The translations under genes were made by a program, and so were the position numbers. Below are positions 24,575 through 34,712 of a stretch of DNA of 64,000 nt, piece by piece. The notes below the pieces were generated by a model. The model searched no databases and was not told the origin of the DNA. It worked only from the letters and a program-made list of their open reading frames with translations. This DNA comes from Takakia lepidozioides (lineage: Eukaryota; Streptophyta; Takakiopsida; Takakiales; Takakiaceae). The DNA is taken from positions 36,129,053 to 36,193,052 of the forward strand of contig CM060732.1 of the NCBI GenBank assembly GCA_030704615.1. Direction: 5' to 3'. Numbering within the stretch: the first letter of the stretch is position 1; each line of letters begins with the position of its first letter.

Positions 24575-27500
24575 GCTCGGGTGGGCAAAAGATCTTCATC
24601 AGGATGATACCATTGGGCCTTTGGTGAGGACAAGCTGAATTCTAATTTGTAGACGGTTAATAAACTGTCTGGAAGAACTTCAGCTTTTGACCTTGAATAA
24701 TAGGTCAAAAGGAGACCAAGTGCAGTGGGCTCATGAGAAAGCCCAAACTGGGGAACGTTCCATTGCGGATTATATCATAATGGACAAAAATTTGTTTCCC
24801 CAGAGTGCCAGTGTGTTGATCGACAGAACTGATATTGGTACCTCTGACCACTTCCTGGTTTGGACTGAGATCAAAAGGTGTTTTCGCAACACTAAGAGAT
24901 CTGTGAAACATTCGATTCGGAAGTGGCGCATAGAAAAATTCCAAAATGAAGAGGTCAGCTGAGTATGTCCAGGCCTTGCAAGAGGCTCTCCCTCATTTTG
25001 TCCACTCGCTCCAAGACCTTCGGTCTCGCTCTAGCAATGCAAGAAATGAAGTCGAAAGAGCAGTGGATTCTTGGGAGAGTTTCATCTCCTCTGTGGCTGA
25101 CAAGATCATTAAACTAATTGTCTGCGGTAGAGCTGTTAATTGGTGGACCAATGAGATTAAACCCAAGATAGCTGAGAGACAAGTCCTCTATAAAGAGTGC
25201 TGCAATTTGAATACCAACAAAGAATTGTGGGCTAAGTACTACCAGATCCGCAAAGATATCAATCAGCTTGTAAGGTCTCAGAAGAAATTATACTGGGACA
25301 AGCTATACAGTGAAATAAACTCAAACCACCATGGTGGTAATGACAAGAGACTCTGGTTGGCGCTTCAACGTTTGTACAACCCGAAAAACTGTCAGCAAGT
25401 ACAAGCGCTGAGGACTACTAAGGGTGCAGTGGTGACTTCAACAGTTGACATTGTCAAAAGCTTTGAAACCCACTACAGTATTCTTGGCAGAAATTCTAGG
25501 TCTAACAGTGAGGGGTCCTCTGAAGAATGGAAGGTCACAGTTGGAAAAACTGTTCCTATCATTCAAGACAGCCCTGATGAATTGGAGTATATTTCAAAGG
25601 CTTACAACACTCCCATTAGTTCTTCTGAGAATGTGGAAGCAATTGAGCATTTGAACGGATATAAAGCTGGTGGACCTGATGGCATAGTCAACGAGCTTAT
25701 CAAGCACGGTGGCGATCCCATAATAGAGGCCCTTGTACTTCTCTTTAACCTTATCCGGGGGATCATTGTCAATCTATACAAGAAGGGTGACAGAGAAGAA
25801 CCGGGGAACTACCGAGGCATCACGCTCCTCAATGCAGTTGGCAACATATTTTGCAGAGTTATAAGTACGCGTCTCGAGGTTGATCTGGAATCTAGAGGTT
25901 GTTTCCACGACGGCCAAGCTGGCTTTCGGCGAAACAGGGGCTGTGTGGATCATATCTTCAATCTAAGCCAGATAATCCAGGGAAGGAAAAAAAAGGAAAA
26001 CCCACTTTTGTCTTTTTCTTGGATGTCAAAAAGGCTTACGACACAGTGTGGAGACACGGTCTAGGGCTCTGACTCTGGTCATGTGGGATCAAGGGAAAGA
26101 TGTGGAGAGTTGTCCATAACTTGTATGCTCACACCAAAAGTTGTGTCACTGTTAATGGACAGAAGTCTAACTTCTTTGACATAGATCAAGGTGTAGCTCA
26201 AGGATGTACCCTCTCCCCTCTGCTCTTCAATGTCATCAATCAACTCCTCGAGGATGTGGAAAGTGAGGGATTTGGGTTAAGGGTACCAGCCCTTATGATT
26301 GCGGATGACTTCACAGGCATAGGGGAGACTCCTTCCGATCTCCAGGAGTTGATTGATTGCGCGAAGAGAGACTTTGACCTTTGGGGGCTAGAGGCTAACG
26401 TCAGTAAATGTGCAGTGGTGGCATTCAACGACCGAGGAGAGGGAGGAGGTGATCTCAAGTGCCGGTCCTCCCTTCCTACACATACCTCGGCGTTGAGTTT
26501 TCCTCCAACTGTAACTGGGATGCACATATTCAGAAAGTTGTTCAAACTGGCAAGCGCAAAGCGCTGGGTCTCACTAAATTTTTTGACAGCGGGATCAACT
26601 CTGAGGTCAAAAAAACCATGCTTATTAGACCTGCCTTGGAGTACGCATCTGCAATATGGGTTGATAACTTCAACCAGGCTAAGTCTCTGGAATCCATTCA
26701 AGTGGGGCTGCTTAAGGAGTGCATGTCAGCATGCTCCAAAACAGCCAATGTGGCTGTTCGGGGTGAGTTGGCATCCCTTCCTTAAGCTCCCGACGAGATG
26801 AATTCAAGGTCAGATGGTGGGGTCAGCTGCAATGTATGTCCAACATCAGATATCCTAAGTTAATCGACTCTATATCATGGAGGCAGGATCGCCCTGTCAA
26901 ACAGGCTAAGTCCCAGCGGAAGAGAATAGAAGAGATTCTCAAGGATCTGAATCTTAGCCCGCAAGTCTTGACCCTGCTGGATAAATCTGACTTAGAGGCT
27001 GTAGTGTCCAAAGTCTGTTGCCAGGAAATTGTTTGATGAAAATGAAGTTAGGCAGAAAACTTCCCTGAACTTGTTTCCAGTCTGTGACATGGGGGAGGAC
27101 ATCATGGATGACCTCAAGGGTTTACCCACTCTCGGCACTAGACTGAAAATTAAACTCAGGGCCGGAAGCCTACCTTTGAACAGCAAACAGAAGCAGAGAG
27201 GAAAGGAGAGTGCAATTGCCAGTTGTGTGGGCAACCTGAAGACAATATTCATTTTCTGATTCATTGTCCTGGGTTCTCTCACCAGAGAGACGCTCTCTTG
27301 AAATCTATCAAGGGAATTGTGCCTGTAACTCTGTTTACCAACTTTGAAAGTCTCGAGGCTGAGCCAAAAGCCCAGGCCCTTTTGGGGCCTAGTTATTGGG
27401 CAAACCACACACAGCAGGTTGATGCTTGTGTAAAGGGATTTCTAGAGGATATCTGGAAAACCCAGATCAATTGTTTATTCCAAGGTAATCTTACTACTGG

Positions 27501-28266
27501 CGTCAGCCCCTGACAAAGGTAGGTTAAGTCTCTTTGTGTTCTGCTCAAACTGGGCGCGGGTTCAATGGCCACAAGGCTACGGCAAACAATGTCTTATGCA
27601 TTCTCTCCATTTTGCCCCATAAGCTCTATGAGCTTTCCGCGGACATTATGAAGTACCATTTCATTTCATTTCATTTCTCTCTCACACACATCCAAATGGG
27701 CACAGGGTCTATGGCCACAATGCTATGGCAAACAAAGTCTTATGAGTACATTCTCTCTCATCCGAATACCTTATACAGGTGAAGTCTAGAACCAGCATCA
27801 ATGAAAGAAGCTTGCAAACCTAAATTGCATGTACATTCTGCATGCGAAATGTCAGCAGGATATAAAAGGTATCTTTGCTAGCTATGTACCACCACAGTTT
27901 CAGAATTTTTGGGTCCTCTACACCTAGCCTAGTCTCTTCACAGTCTTCCAGCTGGACTGAAGGAGATCTCTGAAACACAGTCCAGGGCCGGTCACAGCCT
28001 TGGGTCAGTAACCACTTCCAGCAACAGTATCCATGTTGCAGATTCACCCTCATTTTCAACTTAGCCCATCCTGGCGCAAATGTCCTTAGTAACCAGCAAT
28101 GTGTGGGTATAGCATGGTATATTAGTAGACAATCAAATTCCATACCTTCACATGTGCCTGGCGATTAGCTTGCACTTGATTTTTGAGCTTCTGAAGTGTA
28201 GATGCAACTAGAGTCGTCTTTCTGCCGCACTTCTCCTCCTCCCCCCCCTCTTCGCTCTGATGCCAT
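15592..28266 (-). CDS. E(z): Enhancer of zeste H3K27 methyltransferase (CLF/SWN type), frame break in exon 1
   Basis: Catalytic subunit of Polycomb repressive complex 2. Sixteen exons: 28266-28146, 24262-23931, 22880-22707, 22331-22247, 21778-21359, 21050-21003, 20767-20693, 19854-19580, 19354-19231, 18148-17922, 17557-17426, 17210-17120, 16939-16892, 16632-16504, 16237-16160, 15783-15592 (about 849 residues). Marks in order: [10 protein letters not shown] and [19 protein letters not shown] (N-terminal region), [20 protein letters not shown], a SANT-like stretch ([23 protein letters not shown]), the CXC domain ([35 protein letters not shown]), and SET with [19 protein letters not shown] and [11 protein letters not shown]; catalytic motifs are intact. 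Phases agree at every junction from exon 2 to the stop. Exon 14 ends at a GC donor. Exon 1 is out of frame because of a run of eight G. Intron 1 contains a whole LINE. Length fits plant CLF/SWN. Confidence 0.94.
16015..16060 (+). mobile_element. LINE tail B in E(z) intron 15
   Basis: CCGCGGACGTTACAAAGCACC followed by (ATTTC)3. Same terminus as at 24350 and 61070, plus orientation, antisense to E(z). Confidence 0.65.
18480..18760 (-). mobile_element. LINE C-terminal zinc-knuckle fragment in E(z) intron 9
   Basis: Minus-strand reading gives [11 protein letters not shown], then [14 protein letters not shown], and after a frame slip [17 protein letters not shown]. This is the Cys/His-rich end of a plant-type LINE ORF2 (HICPxC...CPxYYE). 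It is a short inactive remnant, different from the LINE in intron 1. Confidence 0.65.
19890..20480 (-). mobile_element. Composite LINE 3' end in E(z) intron 7
   Basis: In minus-strand order: a coding remnant ([10 protein letters not shown], around 20300-20450), a segment matching 60880-61020 (TGGCAGCCTACCTGC, GAGGCCTTCACCCTTAGACA), the tail-B terminus TTTCCGCGGACGTTATAAAGCACC(ATTTC)3 at 20036-20075, then a tail-A copy at 19905-19990. Two kinds of 3' tail are joined. Confidence 0.7.
23270..23830 (+). mobile_element. LINE 3' fragment in E(z) intron 2
   Basis: Plus-strand reading gives [33 protein letters not shown] and [13 protein letters not shown], the C-terminal zinc-knuckle region of the same LINE family as 60780-61115. 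It is followed by a degenerate tail with AAGCTCGTTGAGCTTGCCAT near 23780. Frame breaks make it inactive. Confidence 0.7.
24340..24580 (+). mobile_element. Cluster of LINE 3' tails (B, A, A) and CT microsatellites
   Basis: CTGCGGACGTTATAAAGTACC(ATTTC)3 and a CT run, then TCTATTGTCCACAAGGCTAC...TCTTATGAGTACATTCTC, then GGCACAGGGTCTATGGCC...TCTTATGAGTACATCTCC and a second CT run. Three tails stand in a row just upstream of the LINE body in E(z) intron 1. Confidence 0.7.
24687..27690 (+). mobile_element. 5'-truncated LINE (endonuclease remnant + reverse transcriptase) in E(z) intron 1
   Basis: The coding order is the end of an apurinic-type endonuclease ([24 protein letters not shown], 24750-24880), then a reverse transcriptase from about 24960 to 27513. 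RT motifs seen: [75 protein letters not shown] and the catalytic IADD. Small lesions kill it: a frame slip in the A-run near 25987, a missing VPxxW segment before IIVNLYKKG, a TAG after WRHGLGL, further slips near 26450, 26790 and 27030. The 3' end carries tail A (27535-27600) then tail B (27625-27675). It is antisense to E(z). A further tail A follows at 27700-27760. Confidence 0.92.
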
Positions 28267-29595
28267 CAGCCAGCTCGCAACATTAATAACCACTTTCTGC
28301 GCAAGCTCGCTCCTCAGTCCCAGAAAAATTGACCCAATCTTTGAAAAATATATGAATTAATCCTCATAGCAACTAGTTTAATCTCCTTCGTTTTCAGCAA
28401 GCAGTGGTAATTCTAGGCTTCCAAACTTGTGCACACTGCACATTCGACATTAACGCCTGGAAAACAACTCCCCCCTCCTCCCCCTTCTCTCCCCCCTCCC
28501 CCTCTGGCAGGCATTTTCCCAGCAGGCAACTTCGACCTCACAGACCTCATCAACCTTTAAGAATTTCTCCAAGTATCATATTAGTTGCTCGTTCAGGCCC
28601 CCCGTTACATCATTTTCCCTCTTCCAGAATTCTCAATATCTCCTCTCCCTCCCACTGTACCTGAAGTACGGGCGTTCCTTTTGCAGTGGTCTCCGAGGAC
28701 GCCATTGCAGCACGGAAATTTACGCCAGAATTTCTCAAAATGCTTGTATCCTGCGAGCCTTCCCGTTAATCAGCAGAGACCTCGATCCGAGCAGGTCGGT
28801 AGGCAACACCTTCCCAGGAACTGGAAAGAGGCCCCTCTCCCACCATCTTGGAGACGACAATCCTTCTCCTGACTCTGGTCAGTTCCCTACGAATGGGAAC
28901 GTAAATTATCGTGAGAACGGACTTGTGACGGGATACACTAGGTCAGAGTGGATAGAACACCGCCCGCCACCGGTAGAAACGAACGGATGAAATGATGTAC
29001 AAGTGAACGAATGTTGCGACGGGCTACACTAGGTCAGAGTGGATAGAACACCGCCCGCCACCGGTAGAAACGAACGGATGAAATGATGTACAAGTGAACG
29101 AATGTTGCGACGGGCTACACTAGGTCAGAGTGGATAGAACACCGCCCGCCACCGGTAGAAACGAACGGATGAAATGATGTACAAGTGAACGAATGTTGTG
29201 ACGGGCTACACTAGGTCAGAGTGGATAGAACACCGCCCGCCACCGGTAGAAACGAACGGATGAAATGATGTACTAGTGAACGAATGTTGCGACGGGCTAC
29301 ACTCGGTGGAAGTGAATGGAAAACTGTCCGTCACCGGTCAGTACGAGCTGGTCACCGGTGGTAGACGGTGGCGGGTTTGAAAATGGGGAAGACGACGATG
29401 GAGCTCTCCTGACACTCGTCTTCCCGCGCATCTCCGTTGTCCGTCCTTCACTCCCGCCATGGCCTCTCCTCGATCCTCCACGCTGAAGTTAGAGCTGCCT
29501 TTAGCAGTTCGTCCATATGCTCCTCTTCCTCCCGCATCTATATCAACCGGGTTCGCAATCACATCGACATCTGTTTTGTGTCTACTCAGACTGCA
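28267..29595. promoter_or_regulatory. Shared upstream region of E(z) and ORC6
   Basis: The two start codons face away from each other with about 1.3 kb between. The region contains C-rich leader-like sequence (28440-28680), the 91-bp minisatellite (28925-29300), and near ORC6 a CTTCCCGCGC at about 29420 that differs by one base from the E2F core TTTCCCGC. ORC6 is an E2F target in other plants; a functional site here is inference. Confidence 0.45.
28925..29300. repeat. 91-bp minisatellite, about four copies
   Basis: The unit with GTGGATAGAACACCGCCCGC, CACCGGTAGAAACGAACGG and ATGATGTACAAGTGAACG recurs every 91 bases (starts of CACTAGGTCAG near 28936, 29027, 29118, 29209) with a decayed further copy at about 29300. 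Copies differ by only a few bases, so the expansion is recent. Confidence 0.95.
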
Positions 29596-32349
29596 ATGGA
29601 TATGAAGACCTTGAAAACCAAGTTAGGGCTGGCGGGTGGCGATAAAGTCGTCAGAAAGGCTCAAGAGCTCCTGCGCCTGAGTAACGTGCACTTCAATGCC
29701 TCCTCTGTTGGTGTGGTGAGCCGCTCCCTGAGCCTCAAAAGTAGAGGCCTTTCCTCTCTTCTTTGAAATCTGTTCTAATCCCAACTTGAGATCCATCCCT
29801 AGGCCAATTCAGTGAAAATGAGGTATCAAAGGTTACCATGTAGATTGACAGAGTGCTCGATTGTCATTGGATTTATTTCTTAAAAAAGTGGAATCGGAAA
29901 TCGACCTTAAAAGCTCTAGGGGTTGGTGATTTAGCAGAGAAAATTTCTCTTTCTGCAACAGGTTGTTGGCTAACCTATCCATACTTACGTACATGTTAGC
30001 ATTGGGGATTTAGAATGAGAATCAACCGTCATACACAGGTGCCTGTGTAATGATTGTCGATTTTTGTCTGAGGTATGCAAACCTCATCTTGAATTGATCG
30101 TGCATTACAACAGTAAAATCGTGCAAACTGAAGAGGGTGATTGTACGATGCCATCATGCAGGGCGAAGTTTGCAAATCGGTGTTGTGCTTTGAGCTCGCC
30201 TGTGGAGAGTAAGCTCCGGACTATTATTCGAATTCAGCTCATGCATTGCAGTCTCAGCTTTCTAGTTCTTTCGTGGTAGACATAGCGCACATCAGATTAA
30301 CTTGTGTTTACGACATAAGTTTTGCATGGAGTAGCATTTGCCAAAATCCAAAGTTGGGTTATAGGTTTATCAACACCTTGCTCGTTCTAGGGCACAGTCA
30401 GAGATTTCTAAACCCCCATGTGATATTGGAAATGTCAGGTTACAGGTCCTTTTCGATCGCCAAAAAGCGATTCGTTTGAGTGGGATGTCTGAAAAAGCTT
30501 ACGTCAGATCTCTGAATGCCGTGCAGAGTATGCTGGGTCTTAGGTATGTTCTCTCTTCTGTTTGGTTGATGTGTGTGAACAGCATGAGAGGAAGAGAGAA
30601 ATGAGACTTGTCTGTTTGAGACTCTTGGATACATGATTTAAGCGTCTGTTCTCGACTTTTGCAGGCCCAAGATTGACGTGAAGGAGCTAGCAGTACAATT
30701 TGGTTGCATCAGACTTATAAATGCTGTCAATAGAGCCTTAACATTGTAAGTTGCTCAGATATGAATTATTGTTTGATGTTTTGAACTCTGACAATATTTA
30801 TGGTTTTAAATCTGAGCAGCAATTGCGTATAGGAATGGAGGAATGCATAGTCAGGAACTGATATTCTCCTTCATCTAGGCCATTCATCCGGCATCTGTAT
30901 GTTATTTACCTGATGTCACAACAATATCTATAAACTGGTATGCAATTGGCACAGGTACAAGCAGCGCTTTGTAGCAGCGCTGCCTGAATCACGGCGGACC
31001 AGTGCAGATTTCAGCCGGCCAGTATTTACAGCTGCTGCTTTCTATCTGTGTGCGAAGAAATCCAAGGTCTGCTCTTTTGCCATTGATACCCCATATTCAA
31101 AACTGATTCGTCTATGGATTCAAATGTCTCCCACTGGTCATAACTGCATGCCCAGAGGATAATGCCACCCAAGTCCTTTTTCAGAGCATGGCTTCACAGT
31201 GGAAGAGGACACCATATGTTATGCATGGGAGTTTCTAACAAGGAGTATGGTGGTTGCAGCTGAAGGTGGATAAGCTAAAGCTGATGGAGATATGCGGCAC
31301 ATCGGATTCTGAATTTGGAAATGTAGGCCATCAAAATTCTTTCTTATTTATTTATAGACCCCAATTATATTATATTTCTAACCAGCCTGCAATCTTCTCA
31401 TTGTTCTTTGCTCTTGACTCTGGATTCAATGTCAGGAGATGAACCGGTGTCAAATTCATTTGGTTCTCCAAACTTGCAATATCAATTGTGTGTCTGCGTG
31501 ATGGCTTCTCCCTCACTTGCAGGTAGCAACATCAATGATGGACCTGTGCTTTGACATCGTCGGCATTGAGAAGGAGAAAAGGGATCCCAAATCAATCAAG
31601 GGCAACCGAGGTAGGCCTTTATTTTGAAAGCTTAATTTTCCAAAGTGAATGCTTTGTCTATTATCATATTCAAATAAACAGTGGGTTCTCTTCGTAACCA
31701 GACCTGTGTTAGACCACAGAGTTTTCTGCATTGGTACTGGTCAGTAGCCTCAGCAGTACCACCCAAAATTACAGTTTCAGCACTTTTGTCATCGTTCTGG
31801 GAGCTACTTATGTCACCTCCTACATTGGGCACTTTCTCACGTGTATGGTGTATTTTTGATTGAGATGTTTTGTGCAGAGCTGCTTGACGTCATTCCAGGA
31901 AAAAGGAGTCATGACGATGGGGACACCTCAGACAGTGATGCAGAGTCTATAGATGATGGTGGTGGGTTAGAGGTCAGTTCGCAAACCCGCCTGGGACGAG
32001 CTTGCATGAGAACACAACAGCTGTACATCAAGAAGGATCTGAGCTTTTAAGATACTGAGCCAACACATATTTGCTCAATGGTATGGTTGTGACTGGTCTC
32101 ACTCCATGTTGTCATTTATGAAGTTAGGAACATCACTAATGAAAGATGTTCTTCTCTGGGCAGGTTCCTGGTCTCAAGAGATCCAAAAAGGCAAGTACTG
32201 ATAAAGCCTACAACGAGTGGAAGGCCTCCATCATCTCTGCCCGGCAAACATTACCGCTGGCTGATTCAGGTTCATTCCAGCCCCAGCCCTCCTGCAGAGT
32301 TTTCGTGAAAGCTCCTCCAGGCCCCAGCCCTCCTGCAGAGTTTTCGTGA
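29596..32349 (+). CDS. ORC6: Origin recognition complex subunit 6
   Basis: Nine exons in consistent phase: 29596-29715, 30162-30208, 30439-30543, 30665-30745, 30955-31066, 31260-31322, 31523-31610, 31878-31972, 32164-32349 (about 298 residues; plant ORC6 is about 285). ORC6 is part of the complex that marks replication origins and helps load MCM helicase. Family marks: GEVCKSVLCFELAC, LQVLFDRQKAIRLSGMSEKAY, VKELAVQFGCIRLINAV, SADFSRPVFTAAAFYLCAKK, DKLKLMEICGTSDSEF, MMDLCFDIVGI, and LLDVIPGKR before an acidic stretch. The two TFIIB-like cyclin folds are complete. The last exon contains a 41-bp tandem duplication that changes the C-terminal residues. Confidence 0.95.
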
Positions 32350-32362
32350 AAGCTCCTCCAGG
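32281..32362 (+). repeat. 41-bp perfect tandem duplication at the ORC6 C-terminus
   Basis: 32281-32321 is repeated at 32322-32362. Because 41 is not a multiple of three the second copy is read in another frame and ends ORC6 early, at 32347-32349. Confidence 0.93.
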
Positions 32363-33711
32363 CCCCCAAGTACCCTGTAGCAGCATGTGTTCCTTAACCA
32401 AAAATCACTATTGAAGAGAACCATATGGACAATTTGGCAGTTGTCTGGAAGATGCTGGATTGGCCTGTCAAGTTCCATTCTCAACAATTTTGTCCAAGAA
32501 TCATTTTCCGTATTCAAGCACTCTTTGCCTTTGCCAACCGTGATTTTGTCAAGATTGATAGAGTCAGGGTCTAAGCTCACCATGTGACTGAAGTATTACC
32601 AAATTTCTTCTTTAAGTCTCCTTGGTTTGCCATTAACGCATATGATGGTTGTCTGCATGCAGATGGTGTGAAGAAACCAATCAAACAGAGGACTTTGAGT
32701 TTCAAGAAATTAGATCCTGCTCCAACAATCTCTTTGTCAGCCTCCTGACAAGACTTCCACCATTATGCCTTCATAGTGGAGCTCCCCAACCAAACAAGTG
32801 GCCAAAGGTCAAGGGTCCCCAATCTTGATATGAGAAGCATGTGCTCCACCCTTCTCTGTCTCCCAGTGCGTCCCTTGGAACCCCCTATCCTAAGACTGTC
32901 TTCAGATGGATGAATCGAATTTGAGTCTGGGAATAGCTGCTTCAAGGCCCCAGAAGAATACCCAGCCACTGTTACCATGTCAAAATCTCAATTGAAACCC
33001 CTCATACAGGGGGGAACCCAATTAGTGAACAGGATTCCCTTTCAGTGCTACAAAACTAGGCTGCCTCTAGCAATATACAATTCTCCAGTTCTGGGTTGTA
33101 CTATGAGAACTTCAAAGAAAGCTCTGTTATAATGTTGAGGTGTACTGATTTTGGATATTGGATAGTTTCACGAAAGAAGACTCTGTTGCCTGTGTATTCT
33201 GTGGTACAAAAGAATGTAAGCTCCTTGGACTCTAGGGAACCCATAAGATGAGAGGGATGTACACTCAGTTCTTCCATAACTGGGAATTGAGACTAAACTT
33301 TGTTAGATTTAGATCAACCATCAGTTTCAGTTCACGCAAAGGGCAATGCCCCAGAGAATGATCAGCTAAGCTTGACACTGAAATTGTATCCCAGAACACA
33401 AGCGATTTCATTATAAGGAGCATGAGAAACAGCACTAAAGAGAGTCCCTGTACATGAGATTGTGAAAGAGCTTTCCACACATTTGGGTGAAGGTTGGTAG
33501 AAGGACAAAAAATTCTAGCATTCAAAGCTGCACTTCCAGTCCAGATATTGCAAAGTCTTGTCGGACACCCAGCCTGCGATCGCGACCAGAACAAGCTTAT
33601 ACAAACAGCTCTTAGCCCACAGATCGACCAGGCTGCACGGAGCGTGGAGAAGACAGCCCCAACCCGTCGACAATTTAGTCGCGGCAGAGGGACACCATGG
33701 AAACTTGTGCG
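32363..33711. other. Intergenic region downstream of ORC6
   Basis: ORC6 3' UTR followed by unassigned single-copy-looking sequence. Open frames are short, overlap on both strands and show no motif I recognise. Confidence 0.5.
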
Positions 33712-34020
33712 CTACATGATGGAGCAGCCTGCCGAGCTGGCTGCGGCCACAAACAGGCCAGCAAGAATTCCAGCTCCAAGCTGCACACCCATTTCATGAA
33801 GAGTATCGTGACGATGGTGTACAGCCAATGTCTTGTTACCCGTTTCGCCAAATGAAGTCCTCCGGTGCAGATCATGGTTCACATGCTTCTTACTGCCTTT
33901 CAATTTCGCATGCTTGCAACTCTTGCACACGTGATGCTCACAACTCCCGCAATAGACCGCGTTCCTGTGAGAGCTGCTATTCAACCCCTTACAATCGCAG
34001 CAGTACCATTTGGCAACCAT
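33712..34020 (-). CDS. Small Cys-rich zinc-ribbon-like protein with CaaX-like end
   Basis: An intronless 102-residue frame from ATG at 34020. The first 40 residues hold paired cysteines (WYCCDCKG, YCGSC, VCKSCKH), a probable zinc ribbon; the middle is basic and His-rich; the end is a Gly/Ala-rich hydrophobic stretch (GVQLGAGILAGLFVAAASS) followed by the terminal residues CSIM. CSIM fits a CaaX prenylation signal, so the protein may be lipid-anchored. I do not recognise the family. The organised Cys pattern argues against chance; expression is unknown. Confidence 0.5.
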   Translation of the reverse strand: MVAKWYCCDCKGLNSSSHRNAVYCGSCEHHVCKSCKHAKLKGSKKHVNHDLHRRTSFGETGNKTLAVHHRHDTLHEMGVQLGAGILAGLFVAAASSAGCSIM

Positions 34021-34530
34021 TGTTGTTTTTCTCTGCTCTCACCCCTTACAGGACTCTCCTCCTCCCGATCGTGCTTCCAAACATTGCGTGCTTCACCTTG
34101 CAGTCTGCTCCTGATTAAATATGCTTACATATGTTGTACAGCCCGAGGGCGACCACCCCCACCTCTGCCTCTATCTTCAATCCCATCTGAGAGTTAATTC
34201 AAGCTTGAACTTTCACCGTACACGGGTTGCTCTAAAGTTCATAGAAACGAGGATGCCACACGGCAGTCATTGATCCGGTAGATTCAAGGTCAGTGGCAAT
34301 CGCTCGAAGCTTCCAACTTGATCTCCCACTTGATCAATCGCAGGAGTTGCCACCCACCCCAGGTGAGATCGAATGTGCCCACATTGTCAACAAAGTGAGC
34401 ACAATCTTGAAGATTATTTGAACAAAGTCTGTCTGGCATGCATCAGGATGTGGGTCCCAATTGTAGATGCTGGCCTAGCCACTGTAAGCTTGCGGCGCAG
34501 TCTAATACCGACATTTCGCCGCCTTCAGTG
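34021..34530. other. Intergenic, no gene seen
   Basis: Presumed upstream region of the small Cys-rich ORF and the boundary of the transposon block. Nothing recognisable. Confidence 0.4.
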
Positions 34531-34533
34531 AGA

Positions 34534-34712
34534 ACAGCCTTAGCCTTAGCCTTAGCCTTAGCTCCTTAGCTCCTTAGCGCTAGCCTTAGCCTTAGCTCTC
34601 GCCTTAGCTCCTTAGCGCTAGCGGTAGCGTTAGCCTTCGCCTTATAGCCTTCGCCTTCGCCTTTTAGCGCGTTAGCCTAAGCCTTAGCCTTAGCCTTCGC
34701 CTTCGCCTTAGC
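34534..34712. repeat. Degenerate CTTAGC/CTTCGC hexamer array
   Basis: About 180 bases of CCTTAG, CCTTCG and CTCCTTAGCGCTAG variants. It directly precedes the AT-rich Helitron coding sequence and may mark its left boundary. The unit is not a known plant telomere repeat (CCCTAAA). Confidence 0.85.

Noticed and set aside
26240-26701. Minus-strand 153-residue ORF
   Set aside because: It lies opposite LINE reverse transcriptase motifs and shows no motif of its own.
28925-29300. Regular repeats as a CRISPR array
   Set aside because: The 91-base units are contiguous and identical end to end, with no unique spacers, and the genome is eukaryotic.
1-34020. A silencing-gene cluster (HEN1, E(z)) as a functional unit
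   Set aside because: The genes are in separate transcription units among unrelated genes; nothing in the sequence links them beyond proximity.
34534-34712. Telomeric array
   Set aside because: The unit TTAGCC is not the plant telomere repeat and the array is short, degenerate and internal.
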